DNA of 64,000 nucleotides from Bradyrhizobium sp. DOA9 (GTDB taxonomy: Bacteria; Pseudomonadota; Alphaproteobacteria; Rhizobiales; Xanthobacteraceae): NCBI RefSeq assembly GCF_000617845.2, contig NZ_DF820425.1, positions 3,399,725 to 3,463,724 on the forward strand, in the 5' to 3' direction. The notes below the pieces were generated by a model, which was not told the origin of the DNA, searched no databases, and was given only the letters and a program-made list of their open reading frames with translations. Position 1 is the stretch's first letter; each line of letters starts with the position of its first letter. The position numbers and the translations under genes are program-made. Positions 33,498-41,134 of the stretch are shown here, piece after piece.

Positions 33498-34412
33498 TCA
33501 CACGGGATCCCAGGTGAAGATGTCGGCGGAGCGGTCGAGCTTGTAGAACGAGCCCTTCAGCGCCGGCATGCCGTGCTCCGCGATCGATTGCGGCGTCCAG
33601 CCTTCGCTCCGCTGCACCGAGCGGATCGGACGGTTCTGGCTGAACAGGAAGATCTCGTTCATGCGCACGCCGAAGATTTGCCCGGTGACGTCCTTCGCGG
33701 AATCGGAGATCAGATAGCCGCAGAGCGGGGCGATCTTCTCCGGGCCCATCTGCTTGATCTTCTCGACGCGCGCCTTCTCAGCGTCGGTCTCGGTCGGGAT
33801 GGTGCCGATCATGCGCGTCCAGGCGAACGGCGAGACGCAGTTGGAGCGGACGTTGAAGCGGCCCATGTCGAGCGCGATCGACTTCGAGAGACCGACGATG
33901 CCGAGCTTGGCGGCGGCGTAGTTGGCCTGGCCGAAATTGCCGATCAGGCCGGAGGTCGAGGTGAAGTGCACGAACGAGCCAGACTCCTGCTCGCGGAAGA
34001 TGCGCGCCGCGGCGTGGCTGACGTAGAACGAGCCCATCAGATGCACCTTGATGACGGCCTCGAACGCTTCCACGCTCATCTTGTGGAAGATCATGTCGCG
34101 CAGGATGCCGGCATTGTTGACGACGCCGTCGAGCCGGCCGAAATGATCGGTCGCGGTCTTCACGATCTTGCTGGCAGGAATGGCTTCCGCGACGCTCTCG
34201 AAATTGGCGACCGCCGTGCCGCCGCGCTTCTTGATCTCCTCGACCACCTCCTCGGCGGGCGCAGCGTTCGCGCCGGCGCCGTCGGCGGCTCCGCCGGGAT
34301 CGTTGACGACGACCTTGGCGCCCTCGGCCGCGCACAGAAGCGCAATCTCGCGCCCGATGCCACGGCCCGCGCCGGTGACGATGATGACCTTGTCTTGCAG
34401 TGATTTGCTCAT
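33498..34412 (-). CDS. Short-chain dehydrogenase, MFE-2-like 3-hydroxyacyl-CoA dehydrogenase type
   Basis: The 304-residue SDR begins MSKSLQDKVIIVTGAGRGIG, has NNAGILRD, a serine in FTSTSGLIGNF and the catalytic YAAAK. The insertion DPGGAADGAG after the second strand and the long C-terminal region resemble the dehydrogenase domain of multifunctional enzyme type 2, which acts on (3R)-hydroxyacyl-CoA. The ATG at 34412 is preceded by GGAGGCATCC; the longer frame passes through repeat C1 and is rejected. The thiolase/DUF35 genes lie upstream on the same strand with repeat C1 between, so a shared pathway is likely but not proven. Confidence 0.9.
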   Translation of the reverse strand: MSKSLQDKVIIVTGAGRGIGREIALLCAAEGAKVVVNDPGGAADGAGANAAPAEEVVEEIKKRGGTAVANFESVAEAIPASKIVKTATDHFGRLDGVVNNAGILRDMIFHKMSVEAFEAVIKVHLMGSFYVSHAAARIFREQESGSFVHFTSTSGLIGNFGQANYAAAKLGIVGLSKSIALDMGRFNVRSNCVSPFAWTRMIGTIPTETDAEKARVEKIKQMGPEKIAPLCGYLISDSAKDVTGQIFGVRMNEIFLFSQNRPIRSVQRSEGWTPQSIAEHGMPALKGSFYKLDRSADIFTWDPV

Positions 34413-34434
34413 GTGGATGCCTCCTGTTGTCTCT

Positions 34435-34513
34435 GTCATCCCGGGGCGTGCGAAGCACGAACCCGGAATCTCGACGTTCCGGGTCTGGTCCTTCGGACCA
34501 TCCCGGAACGACG
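34435..34513. repeat. Palindromic intergenic repeat, family C (copy C1)
   Basis: GTCATCCCGGGGCGTGCGAA begins the element, CACGAACCCGGAAT follows, and TTCCGGGT plus TCCGGAACGACGA-like sequence closes it. It lies between tandem minus-strand genes; a longer copy is at 44644-44746. Confidence 0.8.
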
Positions 34514-34518
34514 AGAAA

Positions 34519-35658
34519 CTACCTCTCGTTCGTAAACACGATCGTGCCACTCGCGGCGAACATGCCGCCGACGCCGTGGCACACCGAAATTGTCGCGTTC
34601 GGCACCTGCGCCGGCGCGATCCCGCGCATCTGGCGCACGCTCTCCTGCAGCGCGTACATGCCGTACATGCCCGAATGCATGTAGCTCAATCCGCCGCCAT
34701 TGGTGTTGAGCGGCAGCTTGCCGCCCGGCCGCGTGTTGCCATCTGCGATGAACCTTCCCGTCTCCTCATAAGGCATGAAGCCGAGATCGCCGAGGCCGAA
34801 CAGCGGCAGATGCGCGAACGCGTCGTAGATCATGAGATGGTCGACATCCCCGTGCGCAATGCCTGCCTCCTTGAACGCCAGCGGTCCCGCCGTCTTGAAC
34901 GCGCGCGAGGAATTGAAAGTCTCCATCTGGCTGACCATCGGCGTCTCGACGCTCTCGCCGGTGCCCATGATGTAGACCGGCTTCCGCGGAAAATCCCCGG
35001 CGCGGTCGGCCGACGTCAGGATCAGCGCGCCGCCGCCATCGGTGACGAGGCAGCACTGCAGAAGGCGGAACGGATAGGCGATCATGCGCGAGTCGAGGAC
35101 GTCGGCGACCGTGATCGGGTCCTTCATCATCGCGCGCGGATTCTTCGCCGCCCATTCGCGCTGCACCACCGCGACCGCAGCGAGCTGCTCGTGGGTGATG
35201 CCGTAGGTCTTCATGAAGCGCAGCACGGGGATCGGGAACATGCTGGGCGGGCCATAGACCCCGAAAGGCGCCTCGAACTGGCCGTTGAGGCTGTCGGCCG
35301 GCGTCGAGCGCGGCAATTTGCCGATCATCGACTTGCCGCTCTCGGCATGGGTGATCAGCACGGTCTTGCACAGCCCTGCCTCGATCGCCGCCGCCGCGTG
35401 GCGGACGTGCAGCATGAAGGAGCAGCCGCCGACGGAGGTGCCGTCCACCCAGGTCGGCTTGATGCCGAGATAGTGGCAGACCTGCTGCGGCGTTTCGACC
35501 GCGGTGGCGAAGCCGTCGATGTCGGACAGCTTCAGCCCGGCGTCGGCAATGGCGTTGAGCGCGGCATCCGCGTGCAGCTGGAGCTGCGAGGCGTTGGGGA
35601 TGACACCGAGCTCGGTGGTCTCGGCCGCGCCGACGACGGCAACCTGGTTCTTGCGCAT
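34519..35658 (-). CDS. Thiolase/acetyl-CoA acetyltransferase, SCP2-thiolase-like (lipid-transfer protein type)
   Basis: The 379-residue protein starts KNQVAVVGAAETTELGV and has the nucleophile-loop region TSVGGCSFMLHVRHAAAAI, the NGGGLSYMHSGMYGMYAL block and the C-terminal VCHGVGGMFAASGTIVF. The order and length fit the Ltp/SCP2-thiolase branch, in which one member (Ltp2) works as an aldolase with a DUF35 partner in steroid side-chain breakdown. Here a DUF35 gene lies 3 bases upstream, the usual arrangement for such pairs. Whether it is a thiolase or an aldolase cannot be settled from sequence. Confidence 0.88.
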   Translation of the reverse strand: MRKNQVAVVGAAETTELGVIPNASQLQLHADAALNAIADAGLKLSDIDGFATAVETPQQVCHYLGIKPTWVDGTSVGGCSFMLHVRHAAAAIEAGLCKTVLITHAESGKSMIGKLPRSTPADSLNGQFEAPFGVYGPPSMFPIPVLRFMKTYGITHEQLAAVAVVQREWAAKNPRAMMKDPITVADVLDSRMIAYPFRLLQCCLVTDGGGALILTSADRAGDFPRKPVYIMGTGESVETPMVSQMETFNSSRAFKTAGPLAFKEAGIAHGDVDHLMIYDAFAHLPLFGLGDLGFMPYEETGRFIADGNTRPGGKLPLNTNGGGLSYMHSGMYGMYALQESVRQMRGIAPAQVPNATISVCHGVGGMFAASGTIVFTNER

Positions 35659-35661
35659 GCT

Positions 35662-36075
35662 CTACCCCTTCGCCGGGCGGAAAACGGGGAGGGTGATCTT
35701 GTCGTCGAGCTCCTGGAACGCGACCTCGAGCTTCATGTCGAGCGCGAGTGCCTCGGGCGTTTGCGGGCAGTCGATGATGTTGCTCATCATCCGCGGGCCT
35801 TCGTCGAGCTCGACCACCGCGATGGCGTAAGGCGGCGTGAAGCCCGGCGCGGCGGGACGGTGGTTGATGACGTAGCTGTAGAGAAAGCCCTTGCCGCTCG
35901 CCTTGAAGACGCTGACCTTGCGCGAGGCGCAGGACGGGCAGAACGGGCGCGGCGGGAAGTAGACATGTGCGCAGGCGTCGCAGCGCTGCAGCCGCAATTC
36001 GCCGGCCTTGGTGCCGTCCCAGAAATGCTGGGTCTCCGGCGTCGGTTTCGGTCGCGCGCGCTGCGGTTCGGCCAT
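35662..36075 (-). CDS. DUF35 OB-fold and zinc-ribbon protein, thiolase partner
   Basis: The 137-residue protein has a rubredoxin-like zinc ribbon, CDACAHVYFPPRPFCPSC, at about residues 37-54, followed by the OB-fold with GKGFLYSYVINHRPAAPGF and PYAIAVVELDEGPRM. DUF35 proteins bind acyl-CoA and pair with SCP2-type thiolases, which matches the gene 3 bases downstream. ATG 36075 starts the conserved protein; the track above it reads into non-coding sequence. It is divergent from the amidase, with a palindrome in the shared region. Confidence 0.9.
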   Translation of the reverse strand: MAEPQRARPKPTPETQHFWDGTKAGELRLQRCDACAHVYFPPRPFCPSCASRKVSVFKASGKGFLYSYVINHRPAAPGFTPPYAIAVVELDEGPRMMSNIIDCPQTPEALALDMKLEVAFQELDDKITLPVFRPAKG

Positions 36076-36163
36076 GTTGGCGCTCCTCCCAAGAGACAGG
36101 CCTCGCGCCCGCCTGTTCGAACTTGATGCGACATTCGACCATGGCGCGTCAACGGTCCAGCAA

Positions 36164-36187
36164 TGCGCATGCATGCCATCATGCGCA
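36164..36187. promoter_or_regulatory. Inverted repeat in the DUF35/amidase divergent region
   Basis: TGCGCATG and CATGCGCA form 8-bp arms around an 8-base spacer, CATGCCAT. It lies 89 bases upstream of the DUF35 start and 64 bases upstream of the amidase start. The place fits an operator, but no regulator gene is adjacent. Confidence 0.35.
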
Positions 36188-36250
36188 CAATGCTTGTGTC
36201 GAGCCGAGCTAGCGCTATAGATTGCGCGCGAAATATTCCGTGAGACAGAC

Positions 36251-37600
36251 ATGCCCGATTTTCCGACACTGGCGCAGCTCGCCGAAGACCTCGAAAGCGG
36301 CCGCACCACCTCCCGCAAATTGGTCGAGGCCTGCCTCGCCAGGATCGCCGACCCCACTGGGGAGGGCCAGCGCGCCTTCATCCACGTCGACAAGGACGCC
36401 GCGCTCGCGGCGGCCGATGCGATGGATGCCTTGCGCAAGGCCAAGGCGGCGCCGTCGCGCTATGCCGGCATCCCGATCTCGATCAAGGATCTGTTCGACA
36501 TCAAGGGCCAGGTGACCCGCGCCGGCTCGCGCGCGCTCGATGACTCAGCCCCGGCCGAGCACGATGCCGCGACGGTGGCCCGGCTGCGAAAGGCGGGCTT
36601 CGTCGTCATCGGCCGCACCAACATGACCGAGTTCGCCTATTCCGGCATCGGCATCAATCCGCATTACGGCACGCCGAAGGGGGCCTGGAATCGCGCCGAC
36701 GGCCACGTCCCCGGCGGCTCGTCCTCGGGCGCGGCGGTGTCCGTGCTCGACGGCATGGCGCATGGCGCGCTCGGCACCGACACCGGCGGCTCCTGCCGGA
36801 TTCCGGCCGCCTTCAACGGCATCGTCGGCTACAAGCCGACGCAGCGCCGCGTGCCGCTCGACGGCTCCGTGCCGCTGTCGTTCTCCCTCGACAGCATCGG
36901 GCCGCTGGCGCGATCGGTCAGCTGCTGTGCCATACTTGATGCCGTGCTCGCGGGTGAGCCGATCGTCGCCTTGAGGCCGTGGCCGATCCAGGGCATGCGG
37001 CTTGCGGTGCCCACCACGATCGCGCTCGACGATCTCGAACCCGAGGTCGCCGCGACCTTCGAGCGCGCGCTGAAGACGCTGTCCGATCACGGCGCCATCG
37101 TCGAGCGGATCGAGATGGCGGAGTTCCACGACATCGGCCCGATGAACGCCAAAGGCGGTTTCGCGGCCTCCGAGAGCTATGCCTGGCACCGCTATCTCAT
37201 CACGGCCAAGGGCGACGTCTACGATCCCCGCGTCTTCGTCCGCATCATGCGCGGCGAGGCGCAGAGCGCGGCCGACTACATCGACCTGCTCAACGAGCGC
37301 CGGTCGCTGATCGCGCGCGTCAACGCGCGCATCGCGCCCTATGACGCCCTGGTGCTGCCGACCACGCCCAACACGCCGCCGAAGATCGCCGACCTCGCCG
37401 ACGATCAGGCGTTCGCCCGCGAGAACATCCGCGCCTTGCGCAATTGCAGCCTGATCAACCTGATCGACGGTTGCGCCATCTCGCTGCCCTGTCACCGCGA
37501 GGGCGACGTTCCCGTCGGCCTGATGCTGGCGGGCGCGGGCGGCTCGGACCATCGCATTTTCGAACTTGCTGCCGGCATGGAGGCCGTCATTCGTGTTTGA
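36251..37600 (+). CDS. Amidase signature family enzyme
   Basis: The 449-residue enzyme has the Ser-Ser-Lys triad: Lys79 in SIKDLF, the cis-serine in PGGSSSGAAVS (157-159) and the nucleophile Ser181 in TDTGGSCRIPAAF. Amidases hydrolyse a wide range of amides; GatA of the tRNA amidotransferase has the same core, but no gatB or gatC is here. It overlaps the DUF2848 gene by 8 bases, and the two are likely translated together. DUF2848 is close to fumarylacetoacetate hydrolase-type folds, so a two-step acid or amide breakdown is possible; the substrate is unknown. Confidence 0.92.
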   Translation: MPDFPTLAQLAEDLESGRTTSRKLVEACLARIADPTGEGQRAFIHVDKDAALAAADAMDALRKAKAAPSRYAGIPISIKDLFDIKGQVTRAGSRALDDSAPAEHDAATVARLRKAGFVVIGRTNMTEFAYSGIGINPHYGTPKGAWNRADGHVPGGSSSGAAVSVLDGMAHGALGTDTGGSCRIPAAFNGIVGYKPTQRRVPLDGSVPLSFSLDSIGPLARSVSCCAILDAVLAGEPIVALRPWPIQGMRLAVPTTIALDDLEPEVAATFERALKTLSDHGAIVERIEMAEFHDIGPMNAKGGFAASESYAWHRYLITAKGDVYDPRVFVRIMRGEAQSAADYIDLLNERRSLIARVNARIAPYDALVLPTTPNTPPKIADLADDQAFARENIRALRNCSLINLIDGCAISLPCHREGDVPVGLMLAGAGGSDHRIFELAAGMEAVIRV

Positions 37601-38279
37601 CCTGACTTTCACCGTCGACGCCCAAGGCACCACAACGCCGCTGACGCTGGCGATCGACCAGCTGGTCATCGCCGGCTGGACCGGCCGCGACACGGTCGCG
37701 CGCGACAAGCACATCAAGGAGCTGCAGGAGATGGGCATCGCGCCGCCGGCGTCGACGCCGATCTACTATCGCGCCTCGGCGCGGCGACTGACCCAGGAGG
37801 ACAGCATCGAATGCACCGGTGGCGATTCTAGCGGCGAGGTCGAGTTCGTGCTGATCGGCTGGCAGGGCCGCATCTTCGTCGGCTGCGGCTCCGATCACAC
37901 CGACCGCAAGGTCGAGGCCTACGGCGTCACGGTCTCCAAGCAGATGTGCGACAAGCCGGTCGCCTCGACGCTGTGGGAGCTCGAGGACGTCATCGGCCAT
38001 TGGGACAAGATGATCCTGCGCTCCTACGCCACCATCAAGGGCGAGCGCGTGCTCTACCAGGAGGGCACGCTGGACGCGATGCTGCCGGTCGCCGATCTCA
38101 TCAAGCGCGGCTTTGACGGCGGCAAGTTCCCCGACGGCTGCGCCATGTTCGGCGGAACGTTCGCCGCCAAGGGCGGCATCCGCCCCGCCGACCGGTTCGA
38201 GTTCGAGCTTGAGGACCCCGTGTTGAAGCGCACGATCCGGCACGGCTACGACGTGGTGACGCTGCCGGTGAGGGGGTAG
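37593..38279 (+). CDS. DUF2848 family protein
   Basis: The 228-residue protein begins FDLTFTVDAQGTTTPL, has VEFVLIGWQGRIFVGCGSDH, and ends with FGGTFAAKGGIRPADRFEF. These blocks fit DUF2848, an uncharacterised family related to FAH-type hydrolases. GTG 37593 has GGAGG 9 bases upstream (37579-37583) and overlaps the amidase stop by 8 bases; TTG 37566 is in frame but lies far inside the amidase. Function unknown; its constant pairing with amidases elsewhere, as I recall, suggests a shared substrate. Confidence 0.82.
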   Translation: MFDLTFTVDAQGTTTPLTLAIDQLVIAGWTGRDTVARDKHIKELQEMGIAPPASTPIYYRASARRLTQEDSIECTGGDSSGEVEFVLIGWQGRIFVGCGSDHTDRKVEAYGVTVSKQMCDKPVASTLWELEDVIGHWDKMILRSYATIKGERVLYQEGTLDAMLPVADLIKRGFDGGKFPDGCAMFGGTFAAKGGIRPADRFEFELEDPVLKRTIRHGYDVVTLPVRG

Positions 38280-38289
38280 CTCGCTCCAC

Positions 38290-38369
38290 CGTCATTGCGA
38301 GCGCAGCGAAGCAATCCAGGCTGGTTCCGCGGGGGGATTCTGGATTGCTTCGCTGCGCTCGCAATGACG
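38290..38369. repeat. Palindromic intergenic repeat, family A (copy A7)
   Basis: Both arms are the short form: CGTCATTGCGAGCGCAGCG at the left and CGCTGCGCTCGCAATGACG at the right, with GAAGCAATCCAG and TCTGGATTGCTTC inside. It lies between tandem plus-strand genes, 10 bases after the DUF2848 stop. Confidence 0.9.
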
Positions 38370-38429
38370 GGGAGAGCGTCATCGGAAATCGGGTGGCGGG
38401 GTGAACGTTCGGTTGCGAAGGTGATTGCC

Positions 38430-39176
38430 ATGACAATGACCGCACGAAAATCAGCCCACCCCTCCGTTCCCGACCTCGCAGCCCACGTCGACGCTCTCGA
38501 CTGGCCGCAGATCACGGCCGAACTCGACGCCCAGGGCTGCGCCGTCCTGAAGAACCTGCTCACGCCGGACCAATGCCGCGCCATTGCCGCGCTCTACCCG
38601 GACAATGCGCACTTCCGCAGCCGCATCGTCATGGGCCGCCACGGCTTCGGCCGCGGCGAGTACAAGTACTTCGCCTATCCGCTGCCCGATCTGATCGCGC
38701 AGCTGCGCCCGGCACTCTACGCGCACCTTCAAGCCGTCGCCAATCGCTGGAACGAGGCGATGGGGATCGACATCCGCTATCCCGCCGCACACGCGGCGTT
38801 CCTGAAGCGCTGCCACGACGCCGGCCAGACACGGCCGACGCCGCTGCTGCTGCAATATGAGACCGGCGACTACAATTGCCTGCACCAGGACCTCTACGGC
38901 GAGCACGTCTTCCCGCTCCAGGTCGCGATCCTGCTCTCCGAGCCCGGCCGCGATTTCACCGGCGGCGAGTTCGTGCTGACCGAGCAGCGCCCGCGCATGC
39001 AGTCCCGCGCCGAGGTGGTGCCGCTGGCGCAGGGCGATGCGGTCGCCTTCGCTGTGCATCACCGCCCGGTGCAGGGGACACGCGGCACCTACCGCGTTAA
39101 TCTGCGCCACGGCGTCAGCCGGCTCAGGTCCGGCCAGCGCCACACGCTGGGTGTGATCTTCCACGATGCCAAATGA
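38430..39176 (+). CDS. 2-oxoglutarate/Fe(II)-dependent oxygenase (prolyl-hydroxylase-like), alkB neighbour
   Basis: The 248-residue protein has a double-stranded beta-helix core with the iron motif H152-x-D154 in CLHQDLYGEH, a distal histidine in FAVHHRPVQ (210-211) and an arginine in YRVNLRHGVS to bind 2-oxoglutarate. The substrate is unknown. It lies 9 bases before alkB, and this kind of oxygenase with alkB is a recurrent pair in proteobacteria as I recall, so a link to alkylation repair or stress is plausible. ATG 38430 and ATG 38436 are both possible starts; the upstream open frame lies in repeat A7. Confidence 0.85.
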   Translation: MTMTARKSAHPSVPDLAAHVDALDWPQITAELDAQGCAVLKNLLTPDQCRAIAALYPDNAHFRSRIVMGRHGFGRGEYKYFAYPLPDLIAQLRPALYAHLQAVANRWNEAMGIDIRYPAAHAAFLKRCHDAGQTRPTPLLLQYETGDYNCLHQDLYGEHVFPLQVAILLSEPGRDFTGGEFVLTEQRPRMQSRAEVVPLAQGDAVAFAVHHRPVQGTRGTYRVNLRHGVSRLRSGQRHTLGVIFHDAK

Positions 39177-39185
39177 GCGCTGCGA

Positions 39186-39839
39186 TTGACGGGTGATTTG
39201 TTCGACACCGTTGCCGAGGCACAGCCATCGCGCGAAGAAATCGCCGATGGCGGCGTGCTGCTGCGCGGCTTCGTCAAGCCGATCGAGAGCGGGTTGATCG
39301 ACGCGGTGCGCGCGATCGTGGCGCAGTCGCCGTTCCGGCGGATGACGACGCCGGGCGGCCATCTGATGTCGGTGGCGATGACCAATTGCGGCGAGCGCGG
39401 CTGGATCACCGATCACACCGGCTATCGCTACGACCCCATCGATCCGCGCACCGGTGCGCCATGGCCGGCGATGCCGCCGCTGTTTGCCGATCTCGCCCGC
39501 CGCGCCGCGGAGCAGGGCGGTTTCGAAGACTTCGCGCCCGATGCCTGCCTCGTCAACCGTTACGAGCCGGGCACGCGGCTGTCGCTGCACCAGGACAAGG
39601 ACGAGCTGGATTATTCCGCGCCGATCGTCTCGGTCTCGCTCGGTCTGCCAGCGACCTTCCTGTTCGGCGGCCTCGCGCGTAGCGACAAGCCGCGCCGCTT
39701 CCGGCTTGTCCATGGCGACGTCGTGGTCTGGGGCGGGGCCAGCCGGCTCGCCTATCACGGCGTCGCGCCGCTCGCCGACGGCGAGCATCCGCTGCTGGGG
39801 CGGAAGCGGATCAATCTGACCTTCCGCAGGACGCGCTGA
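39186..39839 (+). CDS. alkB: Alpha-ketoglutarate-dependent DNA/RNA demethylase AlkB
   Basis: The 217-residue enzyme removes alkyl groups from 1-methyladenine and 3-methylcytosine by oxidation. Iron ligands are His135, Asp137 (LHQDKDE) and His191 (AYHGV), and 2-oxoglutarate arginines are at 208 and 214 in RINLTFRRTR. These positions are each 4 above those I know for E. coli AlkB (131, 133, 187, 204, 210). The substrate segment RGWITDHTGYRYDP is also kept. No ATG or GTG is available at the right place; TTG 39186 (LTGDLF, as in E. coli MLDLF) is the likely start. It is cotranscribed with the oxygenase upstream. Confidence 0.93.
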   Translation: MTGDLFDTVAEAQPSREEIADGGVLLRGFVKPIESGLIDAVRAIVAQSPFRRMTTPGGHLMSVAMTNCGERGWITDHTGYRYDPIDPRTGAPWPAMPPLFADLARRAAEQGGFEDFAPDACLVNRYEPGTRLSLHQDKDELDYSAPIVSVSLGLPATFLFGGLARSDKPRRFRLVHGDVVVWGGASRLAYHGVAPLADGEHPLLGRKRINLTFRRTR

Positions 39840-39892
39840 CGCGTTTCCTCGCAGCCCTCACTCGTCTAAGCTCGGAGCGGGGAGGCGGCGAC

Positions 39893-41134
39893 ATGACGAC
39901 CACACAGAATTCGGCCGGCACGGGCACGGCGAACCGCACGGGGCTTTATCTCGCAGGCCTGCAATTGCTGTTCACGCTGGGCTGGACCACCTACGTCGTC
40001 TACCTGCCAAAGCTCGCCGCCGAGGTCGGCATCGCGCCGTCCGCCGTCATCCTCATCCTGATGCTGGATCAGGCGATCTTCACCATTGCCGACACCGCGA
40101 TGGGAATTGCGGCCGACAAGCTCGCGCCCCATGTCGGCAGGCTCGGCCTGTTCGTCGCCCTCGTGACCGCGATCTCCTGCGGCGCCTTCGTCGCGCTGCC
40201 CTTCGTTGCCGGAGCCGGCGCAGCGGCGCAGGGCTGGTTCATCGCACTGATCGTGGTCTGGTCGATCACGTCCTCCGCGCTGCGGGCGCCGCCGCTGACC
40301 TTGCTCGGCAAATACCGCGCGAGGCCCCAGGTGCCGTTCCTCGCGGCGCTGACCATGCTCGGCTACGGCGTCGCCGGCGCCGTCTCGCCCTATCTCGGCG
40401 TGGTGCTGCGCGAGCACGATGCGCGGTTGCCGTTCGTGATCTCGAGCGCAGTGCTGCTTCTGACCGCGCTCGGGCTGTCCAGGATCGAGCATGACGTGGC
40501 GCGCGACACCGTGCCGCCCACACCGGACGAAGCAGCAGAGCCGCTCGGTCTCGTCCCGATCGTCTTCATCGCCGCGATGATCGCGCTCGCCCTCGGCTAC
40601 CAGCTGCACTTTGCCATGAACAGCGCGCCGTCCTATCTGCGCTTTGCAGCGCCTGCCGACCTGCAATGGCTGATGCCGGTGTTCTGGATCGGCTTCAACA
40701 TCGCGATGTTTCCGGCAAGCCTCGTCGTCAAGCATCGCGGCGGCCTGATCGTGATGGGTGCTGCCGGCCTGTTCGGTGCGGTGGCGATTGCGGCGGCCGA
40801 ATTCGCCGGCAACCTCAACACGCTGATCGCGGCGCAATTTCTCGCCGGAGCCGCGTGGGGCTGCATGCTGATGAGCGCGGTCTCGGCTGCGCTCGCGATC
40901 GGCTCGACCGGCGCCGAAGGCAAGGTCACGGGCCTCGTCTTCTCCGCGCTCGCCCTCGGCACCTTCGCGCGGATGGCGGCGGTTGCCGGCGGCCTGCAGA
41001 AGATGCCGGAATACGCGCCGCTGCTGCACTGGGCGCCGGTCGCCTGCTGGTCGGTCGCAGGCGCCGGTCTGCTGGTGATCGCAGCCGCGCGGCTGCAGGG
41101 CGCATCCAGCCTCAAGGCTTCGGCGGGTGAATGA
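39893..41134 (+). CDS. MFS-type transporter
   Basis: The 413-residue protein has about 12 hydrophobic helices, with a central cytoplasmic loop around residues 195-215 (RDTVPPTPDEAAEP). The start GLYLAGLQLLFTLGWTTYVV and the first-loop MGIAADKLAPHVGRLG are in MFS style. Substrate and direction are unknown. Its end overlaps that of the convergent TPP enzyme by 23 bases, so transcription from both sides meets here. It follows alkB by 53 bases and may be read with it. Confidence 0.85.
   Translation: MTTTQNSAGTGTANRTGLYLAGLQLLFTLGWTTYVVYLPKLAAEVGIAPSAVILILMLDQAIFTIADTAMGIAADKLAPHVGRLGLFVALVTAISCGAFVALPFVAGAGAAAQGWFIALIVVWSITSSALRAPPLTLLGKYRARPQVPFLAALTMLGYGVAGAVSPYLGVVLREHDARLPFVISSAVLLLTALGLSRIEHDVARDTVPPTPDEAAEPLGLVPIVFIAAMIALALGYQLHFAMNSAPSYLRFAAPADLQWLMPVFWIGFNIAMFPASLVVKHRGGLIVMGAAGLFGAVAIAAAEFAGNLNTLIAAQFLAGAAWGCMLMSAVSAALAIGSTGAEGKVTGLVFSALALGTFARMAAVAGGLQKMPEYAPLLHWAPVACWSVAGAGLLVIAAARLQGASSLKASAGE

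Noticed and set aside
1973..38369. CRISPR array
   Set aside because: The repeated blocks are far apart, palindromic and imperfect, with genes between them; no regular spacers or cas genes are present.
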